From: Exilibacterium tricleocarpae
GTDB lineage: Bacteria; Pseudomonadota; Gammaproteobacteria; Pseudomonadales; Cellvibrionaceae
DNA length: 64,000 nt
Assembly: GCF_007004655.1 (NCBI RefSeq)
Contig: NZ_ML660094.1
Span: 124,001-188,000, forward strand
Direction: 5' to 3'
Shown here: positions 9,579 through 18,861 of the stretch, piece by piece
Numbering within the stretch: the first letter of the stretch is position 1
How the letters are laid out: each line of letters starts with the position of its first letter
Notes under the pieces: generated by a model
The model's input: only the letters and a program-made list of their open reading frames with translations
Databases searched by the model: none
What the model was told of the DNA's origin: nothing
Position numbers and translations under genes: made by a program

Positions 9579-10496
9579 GTGGCAACCATTTCAGATTTAC
9601 TGAAGTTCAATTGGAACGAGCTGACCAAAAGCGACAAAAAGGTCGGGCGTGCACTCTTGTCGGCCTACCCACTGGCGGGCCTCGAAACCCTGGCGGATTT
9701 GGCGGAACGGGCGCAGGTCAGCGTGCCCTCGGTGATTCGCTGTATCAAGAAGCTCGGCTTTGACGGCTATCCGGAATTCCAAAAGGCGCTGCACCGGGAA
9801 ATTCAGATCGCCATGAGCAGCCTGCTCACCACCGACAACAGCGGCACGCCCGCAGCGCCGGAAACCCAGCACGACGTCGATGACGGGGTGCGCCTGTTGC
9901 AGCAGTCGATTGCGGAAACGTTCGATCGGGTACAACTCTCAGAGCTGCGCGCCGTGGCAAACCTGTTATCAGACCCCCGCAGCCGAATCCTGGTTGTGGG
10001 CGGTATCGTCAGTCAGGTACTGGCCCGGTACTTTCACACCTATATGATCCGTATTCGCCCCAATATCGATTTGGTGGAGAACAATCCCCTCGAACGCTCG
10101 GAGCGCCTGCTGGATATCAACAAAAAAGACATAGTCGTGGTGTTCGATTTTCCCAACTATGACAACGACAATATTTCCTTCGCGCGACTGGCAAAGGAAC
10201 GCAACGCCGCCGTCGTGCTGTTTACCGACCAGGCCATGTCCCCGATCTCCAATTTTGCGGACTCGGTGATTACCTCCAGTACCAAATCGGCCTCCCTGTT
10301 CAACTCCATGGTACCCGCCATGTCGATTCTCGAAGCCCTGTTTTCGGAGTTGGTGCTGATTATCGGCACCAAAGCCCGCGATCGGATCAAACGCCTGTCC
10401 GGCGTGCCGGGGGATGTGGCGGTAAACTGGGACCGGGAACACGACGACGATGTCAAAGCCGGTGCTCACCACAGTCTGATCGGCCGCCTCACCTGA
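9579..10496 (+). CDS. MurR/RpiR family transcriptional regulator
   Basis: The 305-aa protein has an N-terminal HTH_6 domain (about residues 1-77, with LADLAERAQVSVPSVIRCIKKLGF as turn and recognition helix) and a C-terminal SIS sugar-phosphate-binding domain (from about 130, starting ILVVGGIVSQVLARYFHTYM). RpiR proteins sense phosphosugars and control sugar or sugar-acid catabolism. It is divergent from the GntP permease gene and upstream of a TonB receptor gene, which makes these likely targets. The GTG start is supported by AGAGAGG upstream. It is not HexR, judging by its N-terminus. Confidence 0.9.
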   Translation: MATISDLLKFNWNELTKSDKKVGRALLSAYPLAGLETLADLAERAQVSVPSVIRCIKKLGFDGYPEFQKALHREIQIAMSSLLTTDNSGTPAAPETQHDVDDGVRLLQQSIAETFDRVQLSELRAVANLLSDPRSRILVVGGIVSQVLARYFHTYMIRIRPNIDLVENNPLERSERLLDINKKDIVVVFDFPNYDNDNISFARLAKERNAAVVLFTDQAMSPISNFADSVITSSTKSASLFNSMVPAMSILEALFSELVLIIGTKARDRIKRLSGVPGDVAVNWDREHDDDVKAGAHHSLIGRLT

Positions 10497-10598
10497 AGGC
10501 AGGTCCTTTAGGGTACTGCCACCACCGCTATCCACTTCTTAATGCCTAACGGCACCTGCGGTCACTCGCTCTCTCACTGTATAGATCGGCCAGACCCG

Positions 10599-10879
10599 GA
10601 TGGCACTCGATTCAGGTACCTAGTTGTGATGGTGCTTAAGCGAAAGTGTGCTAATTGATCGGTCTGCCTCTGGAGGGCACTTTCAGAAACACGCCGTGAA
10701 CCCGTCCATGGGGGCTTCACGACAGCATCCCTGCTGTCGAGAGTTTCTGAAAGTGCCCTCCAGAGGCAGACCTACCCTCGTATCTTTAACCAAGGTCGGT
10801 GTGGCTAAAGTCAAGGTCAATAAACTGTACAAATCTGTTTAAGTCCCATCACAACTAGGTACCTGAATCGAGCGCCATC
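10599..10879. mobile_element. MITE-like palindromic element, copy A, inside a second inverted repeat
   Basis: A core element (10628-10850) has ends GATGGTGCTTAAGC and its imperfect reverse complement. It contains a 30-bp hairpin stem (10663-10692 region with 10745-10774 region) around the conserved heart CGACAGCATCCCTGCTGTCG. It is flanked by a perfect 21-bp inverted repeat (10607-10627 and 10851-10871) that extends outward to GATGGC/GCCATC. It encodes no protein and lies between the regulator gene and the TonB receptor gene. It is related to copies B (18601), C (about 28870), D (30332) and a relic (about 40660). Confidence 0.75.
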
Positions 10880-10919
10880 GCGACCAGCCCCCTGTCACCG
10901 AAGATTACTGCTAGACGTT

Positions 10920-11000
10920 CATATCTTCATGTTATATATTTTACAAAATATAAAAAATTTATATATTTTGTAGTTTAAAAATACAAAAAATAATACTGAT
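10920..11000 (+). promoter_or_regulatory. AT-rich promoter region of the TonB receptor gene
   Basis: Around 75 bases of almost pure A/T contain the dyad ATATTTTACAAAATAT and further TATATTTT stretches just upstream of the receptor's ribosome-binding site (GAGGAGAG before 11048). Many possible -10 boxes overlap, so the exact promoter is unclear. Confidence 0.5.
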
Positions 11001-11047
11001 GTACCCGATACATCAGAAAAAGCAGTGACAGAGCGATGAGGAGAGTT

Positions 11048-13930
11048 ATGAAAACCCAATCAAAAGTTCTTTATAAACAAGAACTTAAAAAAACCTATAG
11101 ATATATCCTGGATACCCTGAGACCCGCCTTTGCCGTGCCGGCACTGATGTTATCGCTGGGCGTGGCCGCCCAGGACGGCGGGGTCATCGGGCGGGTCACA
11201 GACCCCGACAACAACAAGCTCCAGGGCGCCGTGGTGATGATCGAGACGCTCGGGAGAAGAGTGGTCACCGACGCCGAAGGGCGCTTTCGCCTGCAGGGCC
11301 TGCCGGACGGCACCTACCAGGTCACCGTCGACTACCTCGGCTTCGAGCCGATCGAGGGCAGCGTCACCATCGCGGGCGGCGATGCCGTCAGTCAAGATTT
11401 CCGCTTTGGGGAAGACACTGTCGAGTTGGAGGTTATCGAAGTGGTCGGCAGCCGCGCCGCCATTATGTCGGCGCTGAACCAGGAGCGCGCCTCCGACACC
11501 CTGAAGACCATTATCGCCTCCAGCGATGCGGGCAAGTTTGCCGACCAGAATATCGCCGAAGCCCTGCAGCGACTGCCGGGTATTTCCATTGAGCGTTCCG
11601 ACGGCGAAGGGCGCTTTGTCAGTGTGCGCGGGCTGGGTCCGAATTTCACCAACGTCAAGCTGAACGGCGCCCGCGTGCCCTCGACCGAAACCGCGCCCGA
11701 CCGCGACCGGGCGGTGGCCCTGGATATCATACCGTCGGAGTTATTGGAGAACCTGGAGGTCAGCAAAGTCGTCACCGCCGCCGACGACGGCGATACCATC
11801 GGCGGCACGGTATCGATCCGCAGCCTGTCGGCGTTTCAGCGCGACGGCCAGTATGTCTCCTACAAAGCTGAACTGGGTTACGACGAGCGCGCCGAGGAAG
11901 ACGCCTACAAAGCCTCGCTGATTTACTCGAACCTGTTTGCCGACAACACCTTCGGTATCGCCATCTCGCTGACCGCTCAGGATCGGGACTACCTGATCGA
12001 AAATATCGAGGGCGACGAAGGCGACGGCATTCTCGATCTCGACGGTACGGAAACCCTCGGGCGCCTGGACCTGCGCACGCTGGACCTGGGCCGCGAGCGC
12101 CGCTCGGCCAATATCAATCTGGATTACCGGCCCACCGATTCGGCCCGCTATTTTGCCCGTTTTACCCACTCCTACCTGCTGGAAACCGAATTCCGCAACC
12201 GGGTATCGAACCAGTTTCGCGACGACCCGGAACTCTCGGGAACCAACCGGGGCCGCGGCGACAACCTGCGCGTGCGCAAAGAGTTTCGCGACCAGGATGA
12301 AGAGCAGGAAATTCAGACCATCTCCATCGGCGGTGAAAACTTTGTCGGTCCCTGGAGCTTCGCCTACAACGCCTCCTTCTCCGAAGCGACTCGCGAGGAG
12401 GACGATTTTCGCGCGCGTTTCCAAAACCGCAGAATCGACAATGTCAACTTCCGGTTCGGCACTGACAGCTATCTATTGGAACCCGCAACCCCCGCAGACC
12501 TGGCCGATTTCAACGATCGCAGCGACTACGAATTCGATCGCTTTCGCATCACCACCGAAGACTCCGAGGACAAGAACACCGAGTTCACGCTCGACGTGCA
12601 CAGGGATATGGACTGGGGCAACCTTAAGTTCGGCGCCAAGTACTTCAAACATGAAAAAGTCAACGATATTGAAAACAACGAGTACGAGGACGCCTTCAAC
12701 GAGGCCGAGGATATTACGCTCGCCGATTTCCAGGCGTTTACACCGGATTTCTCCCTCGGCGACTGGGGTCCCGGCGCCCGGGTTCCGGAGGTTATCAATT
12801 TCTATCAACGCCAGTTTGCCCAGGGTAACGTGGATGCCACCGACGACGGCGATATCCGCGACAACCTGATCGACGGCTTTGTCAACGACTACGATTCCGA
12901 GGAGGAAATCCTTGCCGTCTACGCCCTGGGTAATTTCAATATCGGCGAGAACATGGTCTTGAATGCCGGTGCCCGGGTGGAGCAAACCGATTTCAGTTCC
13001 GCCGGCTTTGTCGTCAACACCGGCGATTTCAGCGGCGCTCTCGCCAGCCCGGTCAGATTCGACAAGGACTATACCGATGTGATGCCGTCGGCGAATCTGC
13101 GCTGGAACATCCGCGACGACCTGGTCTTTCGGGCCGGGATTTTCCGCTCCGTGGTACGTCCGTCCTTTGCCCGCAACAATCCCGGTATCGCCGTGGATTT
13201 TGACGAACTGGACAATGAACTCAACGTGCAGGCGGGTAATCCGAACCTCGAGCCCTTCAGCGCCAACAACCTCGACCTGAACCTGGCCTGGTATCCGGAA
13301 GCAGTGGTGGCGGTGTTGCAGGCGGGTATTTTTTACAAAGATATCGACGACTTTATCTTCCGCGCGACCGTCGATGAGGACTCCCGTGTCGGGCAGGAAA
13401 TTATTAATCGTTCCGGCGATCCCCGTTTCGCCACCGCATCGGATATCGATATCCGCACCTCGCTCAACGGCGAGTCGGCCAAGGTCACGGGGCTGGAACT
13501 GTCCTACTACCAGGAACTGCCCGCCGGCTTTAACATTGCCGCCAACGCCACCTTTGTCGACAGCGAAGCCGATTTGGAAACGCGGCAGGTGTCGCTGATC
13601 GGCCAGGCCGACGTCACCGGTAACCTCACGCTCGGCTGGGCCGATGAGAAATGGGACCTGCGCCTGAGCGCTGCTTACACCGACGACTTTCTGGTGCGTA
13701 TCAATGATGAAGAGAACGTCAACAACGATTCTTATACCAATGCGCGGACCCAGGTCGACTTCGATCTCAAATACCAACTCAACGACCGGGTGCAGATTTA
13801 CTTCGACGCGCTTAACCTGACCGAGCAAGAAGAATTCAATGAGTTCCGTTCCAGTGGTTCGGGTTTCGTGCAACAGTACCAGAACATTGAGCGGACTTTT
13901 CTGATTGGGGTGCGCGGTAGTTTTAAGTAA
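11048..13930 (+). CDS. TonB-dependent receptor with carboxypeptidase-regulatory-like domain
   Basis: The 960-aa outer-membrane receptor has a signal peptide (about residues 1-42, ending LSLGVAAQ), a CarboxypepD_reg-like domain (VIGRVTDPDNNKLQGAVV to about 115), a plug (AEALQRLPGISIERSDGEGR, VRGLGP) and a 22-strand barrel ending FLIGVRGSFK. Receptors of this build usually take up oligosaccharides in Cellvibrionales- and Xanthomonas-like bacteria. I chose the ATG at 11048 because AGGAGAG precedes it; the ATG at 11036 overlaps that site. The RpiR regulator upstream and the lactate permease downstream suggest a carbon-source role, but the ligand is unknown. Confidence 0.93.
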   Translation: MKTQSKVLYKQELKKTYRYILDTLRPAFAVPALMLSLGVAAQDGGVIGRVTDPDNNKLQGAVVMIETLGRRVVTDAEGRFRLQGLPDGTYQVTVDYLGFEPIEGSVTIAGGDAVSQDFRFGEDTVELEVIEVVGSRAAIMSALNQERASDTLKTIIASSDAGKFADQNIAEALQRLPGISIERSDGEGRFVSVRGLGPNFTNVKLNGARVPSTETAPDRDRAVALDIIPSELLENLEVSKVVTAADDGDTIGGTVSIRSLSAFQRDGQYVSYKAELGYDERAEEDAYKASLIYSNLFADNTFGIAISLTAQDRDYLIENIEGDEGDGILDLDGTETLGRLDLRTLDLGRERRSANINLDYRPTDSARYFARFTHSYLLETEFRNRVSNQFRDDPELSGTNRGRGDNLRVRKEFRDQDEEQEIQTISIGGENFVGPWSFAYNASFSEATREEDDFRARFQNRRIDNVNFRFGTDSYLLEPATPADLADFNDRSDYEFDRFRITTEDSEDKNTEFTLDVHRDMDWGNLKFGAKYFKHEKVNDIENNEYEDAFNEAEDITLADFQAFTPDFSLGDWGPGARVPEVINFYQRQFAQGNVDATDDGDIRDNLIDGFVNDYDSEEEILAVYALGNFNIGENMVLNAGARVEQTDFSSAGFVVNTGDFSGALASPVRFDKDYTDVMPSANLRWNIRDDLVFRAGIFRSVVRPSFARNNPGIAVDFDELDNELNVQAGNPNLEPFSANNLDLNLAWYPEAVVAVLQAGIFYKDIDDFIFRATVDEDSRVGQEIINRSGDPRFATASDIDIRTSLNGESAKVTGLELSYYQELPAGFNIAANATFVDSEADLETRQVSLIGQADVTGNLTLGWADEKWDLRLSAAYTDDFLVRINDEENVNNDSYTNARTQVDFDLKYQLNDRVQIYFDALNLTEQEEFNEFRSSGSGFVQQYQNIERTFLIGVRGSFK

Positions 13931-14080
13931 CGGCTGGGGTTTATTTGGCGAATTAATACCAATCGGCCCGACTCTTGCCACTCAACCTCCGGGGACTCTA
14001 CGCCAGCATCCGGGCTGGCGAAGGTCTCGAACCCTTGCACCCGGTAAGGACCTTATATCGAGGTCCTCCCTTTCCTGGTT

Positions 14081-14107
14081 AGGCACCCTCGCGGTGCCTT
14101 TTTTTAT
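14081..14107 (+). terminator. Rho-independent terminator after the TonB receptor
   Basis: AGGCACC (14081-14087) pairs with GGTGCCT (14093-14099) across a CTCGC loop and is followed by seven T. It lies in the gap between two convergent genes. Two further small hairpins precede it (14002-14021 and 14047-14066). Confidence 0.85.
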
Positions 14108-14118
14108 CCGTTTTCTCG

Positions 14119-15813
14119 CTAGTTCAACAGCGGATCGCCAAGCTCCAGCACGTGTACCGCCAATAGTCCCAACAACCCCACCACCACGATATAGTAAAGC
14201 ATTGGCAGTATGGTCTTGCGCAGGGTCGCACCCTCGCGGCCCAACAATCCGACAGTGGCCGAAGCGGCTACCACATTATGGATGGCGATCATATTACCGG
14301 CGGCCGCACCGACCGACTGCAAGGCGACAATCAGCACACCCGACATCTTCAAACTCTCAGCCACCCCGTGTTGAAACAGCGCAAACATCAGATTGCTGAC
14401 CGTATTACTGCCGGCGATAAAAGCGCCCAGCGCGCCTATGGCCGGCGCCAGCAACGGCCATACCGCGCCGGTTTTGATCGCCACCCACTCGGCCATGGCA
14501 ATCGGCATACTCGGCAGGTCCAGCGCGTTAACACCCGAGTGAATATAAATACGCACCATCGGAATGGTGAACACCAGCACGAAGCCCGCTCCCAGCAACA
14601 ACCGGGCGGAATCGCCGACGGCCCCTTTGAGCGCTTTGGCGGACATCTTATGCAGCCAAACAGTAATGGCCACCACCACAATAAAAACAAACGCGGGCAG
14701 ATACAGCGGCGTGGTCGCGGCATTGATACCGGTGCCAAGAATATCGCTCCAACTGAGGGTCACACTTTTCAGCCAGTCGCCAACCGGCAGATCGCGCAGG
14801 CGCGTCAGTACCAGCAGCAGCGCGACCAGCAGGTAAGGTGTCCAGGCCCGGGCATAGGACATGGCGGGTCGATCAGTTGGGGGCGGAGCTTCGACCTTCA
14901 AGGTACCTATCCACTCTGCCGGCCACTGGGAGGTCGGGGCGAAGTCCCAGCGATCCGCCGGCACCAGAAATTTTCGATGGGCGGCAAAGGTTACCAATGC
15001 CATACCGGTCAAGGCGCCGATAATCGAGGGAAACTCGGGTCCCAGCAACAACCCGGTGAGCGTATAGGGCAAGGTGAACGCCAGCCCCCCGAACAGGGCG
15101 AAAGGAAGAATAGACAAACCCTCAGTCCAGGATTTGTTGCGTCCAAAAAAGCGGGTCATCATCATCACCATTAACAACGGCATCGCGGTGCCGGCAATCG
15201 CGTGCAATATCACCGCCTTGGCACTGATCAGCAGCAGATAATCATTGAAGATCAAGCCAACCTCAGCCAACTGCGCGTTGAGCGCGGGGTTTTCCAGACC
15301 GCCGGCGATCCCCACCAGCACCGGCGTGCCGGCCGCGCCGAACGTCACCGGCGTGCTCTGCGCCATCATCCCGAGCATCACCGCCGCCATCGCCGGAAAC
15401 CCGAGCGCCACCAGCAGCGGCGCGGCAATGGCCGCCGGGGTGCCGAAACCCGCCGCCCCTTCGATAAAACAGGCAAACAACCAGGCAATAATCACCACCT
15501 GCACCCGCCGATCATCGCTGATAGTGTCAAAGCCGCTGCGAATCACGGCAATGGCACCGGATCGCTGCAACGTATTCAACAGCAGGATTGCGCCAAAAAT
15601 AATCAACAGAATATTCCCGGTGATAAACAGCCCCTCGATACTGGCCGCCACGATATGCACCAGCGGCACCTGCCAGGCGAACCCGGCAATCACAGCGGCG
15701 CAAATAAAAACCGCCGGCATGGCTTTCAGCGCCGGCATTTTGCAACCGACCAGCAACACGCCGGCCAGTAAAATCGGCACGACGGCCAGTAACGCCTGAA
15801 GCGGCAGACTCAT
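14119..15813 (-). CDS. lldP: L-lactate permease family transporter
   Basis: The 564-aa inner-membrane protein has the length and pattern of the LctP family (PF02652), with about 13 hydrophobic segments. It includes the conserved [20 protein letters not shown] and [10 protein letters not shown] stretches, and late [19 protein letters not shown] and [13 protein letters not shown]. Members import L- or D-lactate or glycolate with protons. No lactate dehydrogenase gene is adjacent, so the exact substrate is inferred. It converges with the TonB receptor gene and shares the terminator region. Confidence 0.93.
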   Translation of the reverse strand: MSLPLQALLAVVPILLAGVLLVGCKMPALKAMPAVFICAAVIAGFAWQVPLVHIVAASIEGLFITGNILLIIFGAILLLNTLQRSGAIAVIRSGFDTISDDRRVQVVIIAWLFACFIEGAAGFGTPAAIAAPLLVALGFPAMAAVMLGMMAQSTPVTFGAAGTPVLVGIAGGLENPALNAQLAEVGLIFNDYLLLISAKAVILHAIAGTAMPLLMVMMMTRFFGRNKSWTEGLSILPFALFGGLAFTLPYTLTGLLLGPEFPSIIGALTGMALVTFAAHRKFLVPADRWDFAPTSQWPAEWIGTLKVEAPPPTDRPAMSYARAWTPYLLVALLLVLTRLRDLPVGDWLKSVTLSWSDILGTGINAATTPLYLPAFVFIVVVAITVWLHKMSAKALKGAVGDSARLLLGAGFVLVFTIPMVRIYIHSGVNALDLPSMPIAMAEWVAIKTGAVWPLLAPAIGALGAFIAGSNTVSNLMFALFQHGVAESLKMSGVLIVALQSVGAAAGNMIAIHNVVAASATVGLLGREGATLRKTILPMLYYIVVVGLLGLLAVHVLELGDPLLN

Positions 15814-16013
15814 GGTAACGCACTCCTGTCGGGTAGCAGGGCGATCGGGTTGGATAGATGTGCGACTGGCCGGAAGCCATTAATCACGCATGTATTAAAA
15901 ATTACATATTGTTGTTTATTTTTACAGAATGGTTTAAATTTAACACGCCTGCCCAATTTATCAAAACGATAAAAGCAGCTATAAAAACAACATTATTCGA
16001 TGTGGGAGAGCGC

Positions 16014-17141
16014 ATGAGTATCGCGAGCTACACTACGGCTCTGCTGGTGACGGCAGGGCTATTGCTGCACTGTCCGCCGGTTCTGGCCGGGGGCAAACTC
16101 GGACTGAATCATATCTGGTCGCGACTGGCAGACCTGAACGGCGAACTGGGGTCGGTCGAATCGGCGGAGTTTTCCCCGGACAGTCGCTACATTGTCTCCG
16201 GCACAAAATTTGATAACAGCGTGCGCATCTTCCGCACCGCCGACGGTCATCAACTGTGGGAACATACCCTGGCCCAGGAAATCGAACGGGTGGCCTGGAC
16301 CCGCGACGGCCGCCAGGTGTGTTCCGTCAGCGAGGACGGTATGCTAAATGTGTTCGACGTCGACACTGGCCGTATTGTTTTCAGCCACGAACACGGCAAC
16401 GGAATCGACGGTCTCAGCGCCTCCCACGATGGCAAGTACCTGGTAACGGGACGGGAGAGAATCAACGGCAAGGGCGTCAGCAAAGTCTTTCGCACCGGCG
16501 ATTGGTCGCTGGTAAAAGAATTACCCCACCCGGGCACGGTCAACGAGCTGGACTTCTCATCGGACGATAAATATCTGGCCGCCGCGGGTGATTTTCACGT
16601 GAGGATATGGCGTGTCAGCGACTGGAAACTGCACAAAGAAATCAAACTGGATAAAAAACATTACTTTACCGACGCCAAGCACATTTATATCAACACCCGT
16701 TTCAACCCGGACGACAGTCTGCTGGCAGTGGGCGCGACCCAGGGTTACGTTTACTTTATCGATGTCGACACCGGCGAGATCATCCGGCGTATGAACAAAT
16801 CGGGCCAGAAAACTGAAACCGTTGAGTGGACCAAGGACGGGCGTTATTTTTTAGTAGCGGGCCACGGCAGCAGTATCGATTTTTTTAAAGTCGAGCACAT
16901 CCTGAATCGGGATATCGGCAACGACGCCATCCCCTATGCGCTGCGCGCACCGGTGACCGACTCCCTGGAATATATGGACTTCAACGCCGCCGGCACCCTG
17001 TTGACCACCGCCCACCAGGACGGCACCGTGCAACTGTGGACCTTTATGTCGGACGACCCGTTAATCAACCAGCGGCGCCACCGGCAGGTGCGCGCGGAGC
17101 AGGATGCCAAGGCGAAAAAGGCCGGCAAAAAAGTCGAATAG
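16014..17141 (+). CDS. Exported WD40-repeat beta-propeller protein
   Basis: With the ATG at 16014 (GGGAGAG upstream) the protein is 375 aa and begins with a signal peptide (about residues 1-26, ending PPVLAGG). An open frame extends further upstream, but those residues look non-coding. The rest is about seven degenerate WD40 blades, for example AEFSPDSRYIVSGTKFDNSVRIF and TTAHQDGTVQLWTF. Such propellers are protein-binding scaffolds. The C-terminal tail is Lys-rich. Function is unknown, and location in the periplasm or outside the cell is inferred from the signal peptide. Confidence 0.85.
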   Translation: MSIASYTTALLVTAGLLLHCPPVLAGGKLGLNHIWSRLADLNGELGSVESAEFSPDSRYIVSGTKFDNSVRIFRTADGHQLWEHTLAQEIERVAWTRDGRQVCSVSEDGMLNVFDVDTGRIVFSHEHGNGIDGLSASHDGKYLVTGRERINGKGVSKVFRTGDWSLVKELPHPGTVNELDFSSDDKYLAAAGDFHVRIWRVSDWKLHKEIKLDKKHYFTDAKHIYINTRFNPDDSLLAVGATQGYVYFIDVDTGEIIRRMNKSGQKTETVEWTKDGRYFLVAGHGSSIDFFKVEHILNRDIGNDAIPYALRAPVTDSLEYMDFNAAGTLLTTAHQDGTVQLWTFMSDDPLINQRRHRQVRAEQDAKAKKAGKKVE

Positions 17142-17290
17142 CGCCGGCCCAGTAGCGTCGAGCCGAGTTGACACCCCTATGTAGCGGTGAAAAGATCGAT
17201 GCGGAAACAGCCCATGCAAAACAGTAACCCTAACTGTACTCGGAACCCACTGGCGCAATAACCTATCTCAATCCGGAGGCTTTCATCACT

Positions 17291-18499
17291 ATGAATCGAC
17301 GCGCATTTTTTAAAAGCACCGCGACCCCCCTGTCGCTGGCAGTGGCGGGCAGCCTGGCGCCCCTGGCAGCGCCGGTGCTGGCCCGGGAGCGGGGCCAGGC
17401 AAAGATCGCTCAGGTTGAGGCCTTTGCCGTGCCGAAAGCTATCTATGCCAAAGTCACCGATGACGCCGGTAACACCGGCTGGGGTGAATGCGGCCACGAT
17501 GGCGGTGCGCTGGTGGCGGGCGTCGTCAAACAGTACCTGCGACCTGAATTGATCGGCGGCGATGTGTTCGATACCGAGCCCCTGTGGGCCAAACAGTTTC
17601 ACGAAATCGATGAAATCGGCCCGGGCGGCCTGGCTTCACAGGCAATGGCAGGGGTGGATGCGGCGCTGTGGGACCTGCGCGGCAAACTGCTGGGCGTTCC
17701 CGTCTACAAACTGATTGGCGGCAAGTTCCGCAGCAAGTTTCCGATTTACGGTTCCTTCAGCCGCAGTAAAGGCCGCGGTAAATATCGCACGCCAGAGGAG
17801 TGCGCGCGCTACGCCGAAGACCTGATGGAAGACGGCTTTCAAGCCATTAAACTGCGGCTCGGTATCCGCGAGGAAAACCAAGACCCCGCCGATGACCCCG
17901 CCCTGCCCTGCGCCAAAGCCGTGCGCAACGTCATCGGCGACGATGTGCCGCTCTATGTGGATGCCAACAACGGTTACTCACCGGCCCGAGCCATTCAAAT
18001 CGGTCGCGCCCTGATCGATGAATGCAATGTGTCGGTGTTCGAGGAGCCCGTGGCCCAATATCAATACGGTTCCTTGGCCAAGGTCGCCGAGGCACTGCCG
18101 ATGTTTATCGCCGGCGGCGAACACGAGTACACCAAGTGGGCGTTTCGCGATCTTATCCTGCACGGCAAGGTCACGCTGCTCACTCCCGATGTCAGCAAAC
18201 TGGCCGGCATCACCGAGGCCAAGAAGGTTGCGGCCCTGGCGGAAGTCTTCGACTTGCCGATGTCCGTCCACAACGCCCGGCCGACGTTGCTGACCGCCGC
18301 GCACTGGCACTACGTGGCCAGTTGCCAGAGCGCCCACCGCCCCCAGGAGCACCCGGGCAACAAACGCCACAGTCATTTGTGGAAATACTTCGAGAATAAA
18401 ATTACCGTTAGCGACGGTTATGGTTATGTCTCTGAGGAACCCGGTCTCGGTCTGATCGTCAATGAAGCGGCTATCAGGCGCGATCAGTTGGGTGTTTGA
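17291..18499 (+). CDS. Tat-exported enolase-superfamily enzyme (mandelate racemase/muconate lactonizing type)
   Basis: The 402-aa protein starts with a Tat-type signal (NRRAFFK, then a hydrophobic stretch ending APVLA). The capping domain is followed by the barrel with all superfamily residues: K187-x-R189 (KLRLG), metal ligands D224 (VDANN), E251 (FEEP) and E277 (GGEH), and the D300/H327 dyad typical of the mandelate racemase subgroup (SVHNARP). Members dehydrate or racemise sugar acids. The substrate cannot be told. A Tat signal is uncommon in this mainly cytoplasmic superfamily and suggests work in the periplasm. Confidence 0.9.
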   Translation: MNRRAFFKSTATPLSLAVAGSLAPLAAPVLARERGQAKIAQVEAFAVPKAIYAKVTDDAGNTGWGECGHDGGALVAGVVKQYLRPELIGGDVFDTEPLWAKQFHEIDEIGPGGLASQAMAGVDAALWDLRGKLLGVPVYKLIGGKFRSKFPIYGSFSRSKGRGKYRTPEECARYAEDLMEDGFQAIKLRLGIREENQDPADDPALPCAKAVRNVIGDDVPLYVDANNGYSPARAIQIGRALIDECNVSVFEEPVAQYQYGSLAKVAEALPMFIAGGEHEYTKWAFRDLILHGKVTLLTPDVSKLAGITEAKKVAALAEVFDLPMSVHNARPTLLTAAHWHYVASCQSAHRPQEHPGNKRHSHLWKYFENKITVSDGYGYVSEEPGLGLIVNEAAIRRDQLGV

Positions 18500-18511
18500 G
18501 CAAGCGCCAGT

Positions 18512-18600
18512 GGGACGCCTGCAACTTAGCAACTGATTAAATTCACTGCGGTATATCGATCCAGTAATATGTACTTAAGTTGCTAAGTTGCAGGCGTCCC
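18512..18600. repeat. 89-bp palindromic element with perfect 23-bp arms
   Basis: Bases 18512-18534 are the exact reverse complement of 18578-18600, separated by 43 bases. The element starts 12 bases after the enolase-superfamily gene. It may act as a terminator, though no T run follows. Its right end is duplicated by the insertion of MITE copy B. Confidence 0.85.
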
Positions 18601-18835
18601 GAATGGCACTGCCTTAAGCGTATTTTCATGGGTTTATCGATCGCCGAACCAGTCGCATCGACCTCGATTAGGCGTACTGAAGGGAGGTCTGGCTCTGGCT
18701 GAAGCCTTCAGAAACTCTCGACAGCAGGGATGCTGTCGGGAAATCCCCATGGACGGGTTTACGATGTGTTTCTGAAGGCTTCAGCCAGAGCTAGACCGGT
18801 CAACTAGCACATAGTTGCTTAAGGCAGTGCCATTC
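18601..18835. mobile_element. MITE-like element, copy B, 235 bp, with 10-bp target duplication
   Basis: Left end GAATGGCACTGCCTTAAGC (18601-18619) is the reverse complement of 18817-18835. The flanks are the identical 10-mers CAGGCGTCCC at 18591-18600 and 18836-18845, a clear target-site duplication. Inside is a 30-bp hairpin (from about 18690 to about 18798) with one mismatch, around the small hairpin GACAGCAGGGATGCTGTC. It has no reading frame of note, so it is a non-autonomous element presumably moved by a transposase elsewhere. Confidence 0.88.
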
Positions 18836-18861
18836 CAGGCGTCCCCAACCTATAATGCGGT

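Noticed and set aside
10648-10842. 64-codon frame through MITE copy A, with a similar frame through copy C (28809-29030)
   Set aside because: The shared peptide comes from the conserved hairpin sequence; ends differ and there is no ribosome-binding site, so it is not taken as a gene.
12473-13981. 502-codon minus-strand frame opposite the TonB receptor
   Set aside because: Val/Ile/Gly-rich antisense shadow of a barrel gene; no domain and no ribosome-binding site.
18601-18835. Integron attC site considered for the MITE hairpins
   Set aside because: No cassette genes, no attC core sites in the right place, and a clear 10-bp target duplication instead.
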